Source: Amphimedon queenslandica
Taxonomy: Eukaryota > Porifera > Demospongiae > Haplosclerida > Niphatidae
Assembly (NCBI RefSeq): GCF_000090795.2
Contig: NW_003547141.1
Span: 1 to 21,410, forward strand
Direction: 5' to 3'
DNA length: 21,410 bases
Positions 18,357-21,410 of this stretch are shown one piece after another. The notes under the pieces were generated by a model that saw only the letters and a program-made list of their open reading frames with translations, had not been told where the DNA came from and made no database searches. The translations under genes and the position numbers were made by a program. Within the stretch, counting starts at the first letter, position 1. Each line of letters starts with the position of its first letter.

Positions 18357-19175
18357 CGATTTTTCATATTGTTGAAGAGGTTTGGAGGTACAGTAGGGTG
18401 GTAAAGCAACTTCTCTTGGGCTTATATTTACTTCAATTTAAAAATCATTCAAATGCAGGGAAGATGTAACTTTCTCACACATGAAAGACTTTGTGCAAGT
18501 CTCATAGTGACTCTCTTTTCCTAATCCTACAATATTTTCAAAGAAATGATTTTATGTCACATTTCAATACCTATCATCGCCAATCCAATTTTCATTGCAG
18601 TCATTTTTCCTGTTTGAGGGGGACCATGTGCCACTATCATGAGGCAAGGTAGTGAATTGTAGTGCAGCGCCATGGCTGTGCCAGATATCAGTAACATTGC
18701 TGCATAATAGTTGTGCTGAAAAATCACCTTCATAATATTGAAGAGCCTAGAAATGCATGGATAGTCATCATTCAAACATGTGATTTTAAATACTTTTTCA
18801 GTTCAGTCGTCTTGAATGGTAGCTGTATCTTTGGAATGACTTCTGCCACCTGTATTATTAGAGGAAGACTTTCATGAATGATGTTTGTCAGCCAAACATG
18901 TTGCCTATTATTGCTATCCACCACCTTTCCATCTGAATCTATCTCCATATCACCAAGGATTTCCCTTCTTGTTACATTATCATACTATAAAAGAATAATA
19001 ATATCAACTCACTCTTTTCTTCCCTCAATACATGGCTTTGGTACACCAATCTAAATAGAGGACTGTATACGTCTGACGCGCTCCCTTTTGTGGTTGCTGG
19101 CTGTACCGCCGCTCCTTCAATAATGGCTTTCTTAAGAGAAGAACTTGTGTTGTTACTGTATTATCAATGACACAC

Positions 19176-19187
19176 TGCGCATGCGCA
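19176..19187. promoter_or_regulatory. Perfect NRF-1 palindrome TGCGCATGCGCA
   Basis: TGCGCATGCGCA is the ideal binding site of NRF-1, a conserved metazoan promoter factor. CpGs are rare in this window, yet a cluster lies at 19070-19190. It may mark a promoter; which gene it drives is unclear. Confidence 0.6.
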
Positions 19188-19274
19188 ATGTATCTCACAA
19201 AAAAGAATACCAAATAATAGTTCTCAACACTGTGTGCAATGAAGCAATTAGTTGACCTGTTTTCTCAGGTATAC

Positions 19275-19371
19275 CTGAAGATTCACTTTTCATTGGTGGT
19301 CGTTGAAAAGTGTTTTCAATCAATGAGTCATCTTCACTGTCAATGTCAACTGGTGCTGTCTCCAAGCTCAT
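19275..19371 (-). CDS. Candidate small first exon, acidic peptide
   Basis: ATG at 19371 followed by MSLETAPVDIDSEDDSLIEN, TFQRPPMKSESS and a donor CAG/GTATAC at 19274. In-frame, acidic and serine-rich. The next exon may lie at 19213-19035, where one frame reads KKAIIEGAAVQPATTKGSAS. No domain recognised; the link is a guess. Confidence 0.35.
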
Positions 19372-19810
19372 TAATACCCTCTTTTTTTAACTAGAATGTC
19401 TGGTGAGCCATGGAACAGAAAACAAAAACTGCAGCTAGAAGGCAACGAAAAAATATTCATAAGAGAAGTTTTGAACTCTTTTGACATTGTTGTTGTATTA
19501 AAGATGCCACAATTTGGTATGTCCATGGATTTTAAACCACATATGAGTCGCTTCGTCCAGGTGTTTTAATCCCAATCAGCACCAAATCCGTCCATTCACT
19601 GTAGCATCAAAGACACTGCCAGGTAGTATATTTGCCATATATACCTGGCCTGGGGCCACATTAAAGGCACATCATAAAATAAACTAAATCATCCTATTCC
19701 TCACATAATCAGTAAGCCATTTCTCATTAAGAATAACTGATAGAGCTTCCTCTCAAGCACCCTCCATTTTATTAAATCCACTAGGGACATTATTAGAGGT
19801 AGGATCTGTA

Positions 19811-19963
19811 CTGACAAATGTCCAAAGAAAAGCAAAAAATGGATATTGAATGACTGCTCTATGGATTACAAATCTACAAATATGGGTTATAACCTAGATT
19901 TGTAATCCATATAGAGTAATCAGTCAATATCCAATTTGTTGCTTTTCTTTAGACATTCTGCAG
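19811..19963. repeat. Hairpin-forming inverted repeat, about 150 bp
   Basis: The left arm 19811-19875 and right arm 19896-19963 are inverted copies (for example ATGGATTACAAATCT against AGATTTGTAATCCAT, and AAAGAAAAGC against GCTTTTCTTT), with a 20-bp loop and few mismatches. It may be a fold-back MITE or a small-RNA-like hairpin. It lies just where similarity to copy A ends. Confidence 0.85.
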
Positions 19964-20437
19964 TCGAAAGATGTCATTAACAAAGTATGGGTCGCCAGAT
20001 CTGAGAACTGTAGCTAAGACAATTGGGAAATAATGAGTAGTAGATAGAAGCTCTCAGGGACTGAGACAGAGCTAAGGCTCCAACAGTATAACAGTATAAC
20101 CAAAAAAGAGTCCTGATTATACCAGTGATGTAGATAATCCTATTTATAGTTGGAAAACACAATCTACATATGTAAATGAACACTTAACAATAATTAACTA
20201 CTTCAAAAGTGACCACCGAATCTGCACTTATAATAAAAGTAAAAGCCCTACTGAATGTAAACAATGAGGCTGAGCGGGGGCGAGGCTGTAGCAATTGAAA
20301 ATAGTTCAGATTAAATATCTTGTGTTACTACAACTTACAACACAACAATAAAAAAATTAATAATAGATTCCATGATAACAATAATAACAATAGTTTCAAT
20401 CTTTTCACTTCTAGTAGTAATAGTTTTGCCATGTCTC
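19964..20437. other. Stretch without a recognised gene
   Basis: Contains a short duplication (CAGTATAACAGTATAAC near 20084-20100) and a GC-rich patch at about 20265-20290 (GAGGCTGAGCGGGGGCGAGG) that stands out from the AT-rich background. No convincing frame. Confidence 0.4.
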
Positions 20438-20683
20438 TCAATCACTGTCCATTTTGCTGGAAATAAGGACTGTTGGAGAAGACTGTCGTTCTTTGTCTGT
20501 AGTATCTATGATGCCATTTATTGCTTTTTGAGCAGCCTTGACAATGTTACTGTCAACACAGAACTTTGTTAGATATTTTGCCCTTAAATGTTCTGGTGAT
20601 TCTTCCTCTTTACAGATGTGGGGTTGAGGAAGCAAGCCTCCCTTGACACTACCAGTTCTAAACATCCTGACTTCTTCTGACAT
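20438..20683 (-). CDS. Candidate exon of unknown protein
   Basis: The minus strand reads MSEEVRMFRTGSVKGGLLPQ, PHICKEEESPEHLRAKYLTK and FCVDSNIVKAAQKAINGIID, stopping at 20438. The frame is open upstream (EQKWRRLGNL) to a TAA near 20717, so the true exon may start earlier. Composition and helical pattern look genuine. It could be a last exon, since it ends in a stop. No family recognised; possibly linked to the 21067-21264 frame upstream. Confidence 0.4.
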   Translation of the reverse strand: MSEEVRMFRTGSVKGGLLPQPHICKEEESPEHLRAKYLTKFCVDSNIVKAAQKAINGIIDTTDKERQSSPTVLISSKMDSD

Positions 20684-20717
20684 TAAATTGCCAAGCCTTC
20701 TCCATTTTTGCTCACTT

Positions 20718-21066
20718 TAAATCATTTTATATTGAATATCATAATACCCAGTACCTCTTGTGCTGCTTGCAGGCTTCACTCTTCTTTCACCATTTTGCTG
20801 CCAGAAATCAGTTAACATTTTGGTAGCGGCTTGAGTGGCACTCGAGAATACTTAACGAGAGCCAATGTGGTATTCTCAGTGAATAACTGTGAGTGTAGAA
20901 GCAAATCACTCTCCCAAGCATATTAACATCTCGCCTGTAACAGACCAGGAATGGTGTGCTTCTGTTTAGTACCACGACAGTCTTGACAATTTCCTTGAAA
21001 GCTGTTGGACTGCGCAGTAAAAAAGGGCTATCTGCCCTATGACGATGGATCTGTAGAGGCTGCAAT
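20718..21066. other. Spacer, possibly intronic
   Basis: No protein-like frame recognised; a minus-strand frame crossing it changes character at about 21060 and looks random left of that point. Confidence 0.35.
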
Positions 21067-21264
21067 TCATTGTCTTGCTTGCTGATCAAATCGTTTTGGA
21101 CCATCAGTGGAGCCTGCCATAGTAGACTTAGCTGGGGGAGCAGTTGAGCCTGTAGCTGACGCGGAGAATGGAGTTGTGGAAGAGGCTGAAGAGGAACTTG
21201 AACAGGGGATGGCAGAAGTTGACCACCTTGCTGAGCTGGTGCTCCAATCAATATGAAAGAACAA
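21067..21264 (-). other. Low-complexity Ser/Ala/Thr-rich frame
   Basis: The minus strand reads SSSSSASSTTPFSASATGST, APPAKSTMAGSTDGPKRFDQ and QARQ before a stop. The overlapping minus-strand frame is Pro/Gln/Leu-rich. Both follow from a repetitive GAAGCTG-like composition; TAPPAKSTMAGSTDGPKRFD looks the more protein-like and might be a start region for the exon at 20683. Weak. Confidence 0.25.
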
Positions 21265-21410
21265 ATTATACTATTAATACATTTCATCAATTGCCTTTAC
21301 TAGTCAGGCGGGGCCTGACCCTCGCGAAGAACAGAGAGTCAGGACGCACACGGTCATCACTTTTGTTCTGGGGTGTGGCTGCTGCAGCAGCTAGTATGGG
21401 TGGGGCTCAT
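21265..21410. other. Right edge, GC-rich with a short palindrome
   Basis: TCAGGCGGGGCCTGA at 21304-21318 is a perfect 6-bp stem with a 3-bp loop in a locally GC-rich patch. Could be promoter or element-end sequence; no gene seen. Confidence 0.3.

Larger units (their letters stand above)
19035..19595. other. Block of about 560 bp present only in copy B
   Basis: Copy A goes directly from CCCTCAATACATAGCT to a short linker and CTGTAGCATTAAAG; copy B carries this block between the same flanks. Its ends show a weak inverted match (TTTGGTAC and GCACCAAA). It contains a CpG-rich patch with an NRF-1 palindrome and a candidate coding exon, so it may be an inserted element, captured gene material, or sequence lost from copy A. 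Confidence 0.5.
18569..19766 (-). pseudogene. P-loop gene, copy B: 5' exons with damaged Walker A
   Basis: Start candidate ATG at 19766 (MEGA), but the fifth codon is TGA (19755-19753) where copy A has CAA. Then comes a VAPGQVYMANILPGSVFDAT exon near 19660-19605, an inserted block, and a long exon from about 18975: REILGDMEIDSDGKVVDSNN, RQHVWLTNIIHESLPLIIQV, then after the shared frame jump CLNDDYPCISRLFNIMKVIF and the P-loop AHGPPQTGKMTAMKIGLAMI. The Walker A Thr/Ser is replaced by Met (ATG at 18604-18602; ACA in copy A), which should abolish normal Mg-nucleotide binding. A GTATTG donor follows at about 18569. Separated from its 3' exons by the P element. A pseudogene on present evidence. 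Confidence 0.5.
18357..19785. repeat. Segmental repeat, copy B (right part)
   Basis: Aligns with 9512-10395 of copy A, except that 19035-19595 is absent from copy A. Similarity ends at CCACTAG/CCACTAGG. Confidence 0.85.

Overview
The window looks like AT-rich invertebrate nuclear DNA. A demosponge is my best guess, from the style of the gene families, the very short GT-AG introns (about 50-65 bp) and the long AT-rich non-coding stretches; this is inference, not proof. I see no rRNA, tRNA, CRISPR array or bacterial operon. Nearly everything recognisable is a transposable element or a decaying multi-exon gene read on the minus strand.

Left part (1-5.4 kb): three transposons are nested. A MULE-type transposase gene (minus strand, two C2H2 fingers, start at 5060) is split by a roughly 555-bp element with TA target duplications and long inverted ends (1069-4126). 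That element is split in turn by a complete 2,495-bp hAT transposon (1575-4069) with an 8-bp target duplication. The hAT encodes a BED-finger transposase in three exons with a stop codon and a frameshift. The MULE gene is cut short near 645, beside another long minus-strand reading frame that leaves the window at base 1.

Middle (5.4-12.6 kb): there is a small SAP-like two-exon gene (5555-6015) with decayed copies of its second exon, a minus-strand gene end with two alternative last exons (6919-8130), and copy A of a P-loop ATPase-like gene (8599-10376). A short fragment of another transposase-like family (11373-11609) and a partial third repeat copy (12189-12375) follow.

Right part (12.6-19.8 kb): copy B of the P-loop locus, offset about 4,255 bp from copy A, is interrupted by a full-length 4,589-bp P-type transposon (13761-18349) with perfect 40-bp inverted ends and a 7-bp target duplication. 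It carries two convergent genes: a ten-exon P-element-like transposase (minus) and an unrelated-looking second reading frame (plus). Both contain nonsense codons, and the transposase also has frameshifts and an internal deletion, so this copy is probably non-autonomous although its ends look fresh. Beyond it lie copy-B exons, a perfect NRF-1 palindrome, a roughly 150-bp hairpin and two poorly understood minus-strand reading frames (20438-20683 and 21067-21264).

The parts do not form one pathway. The common theme is repeated insertion into, and tandem duplication of, minus-strand gene fragments. The best candidates for something new are the two-gene P element and the duplicated P-loop family.
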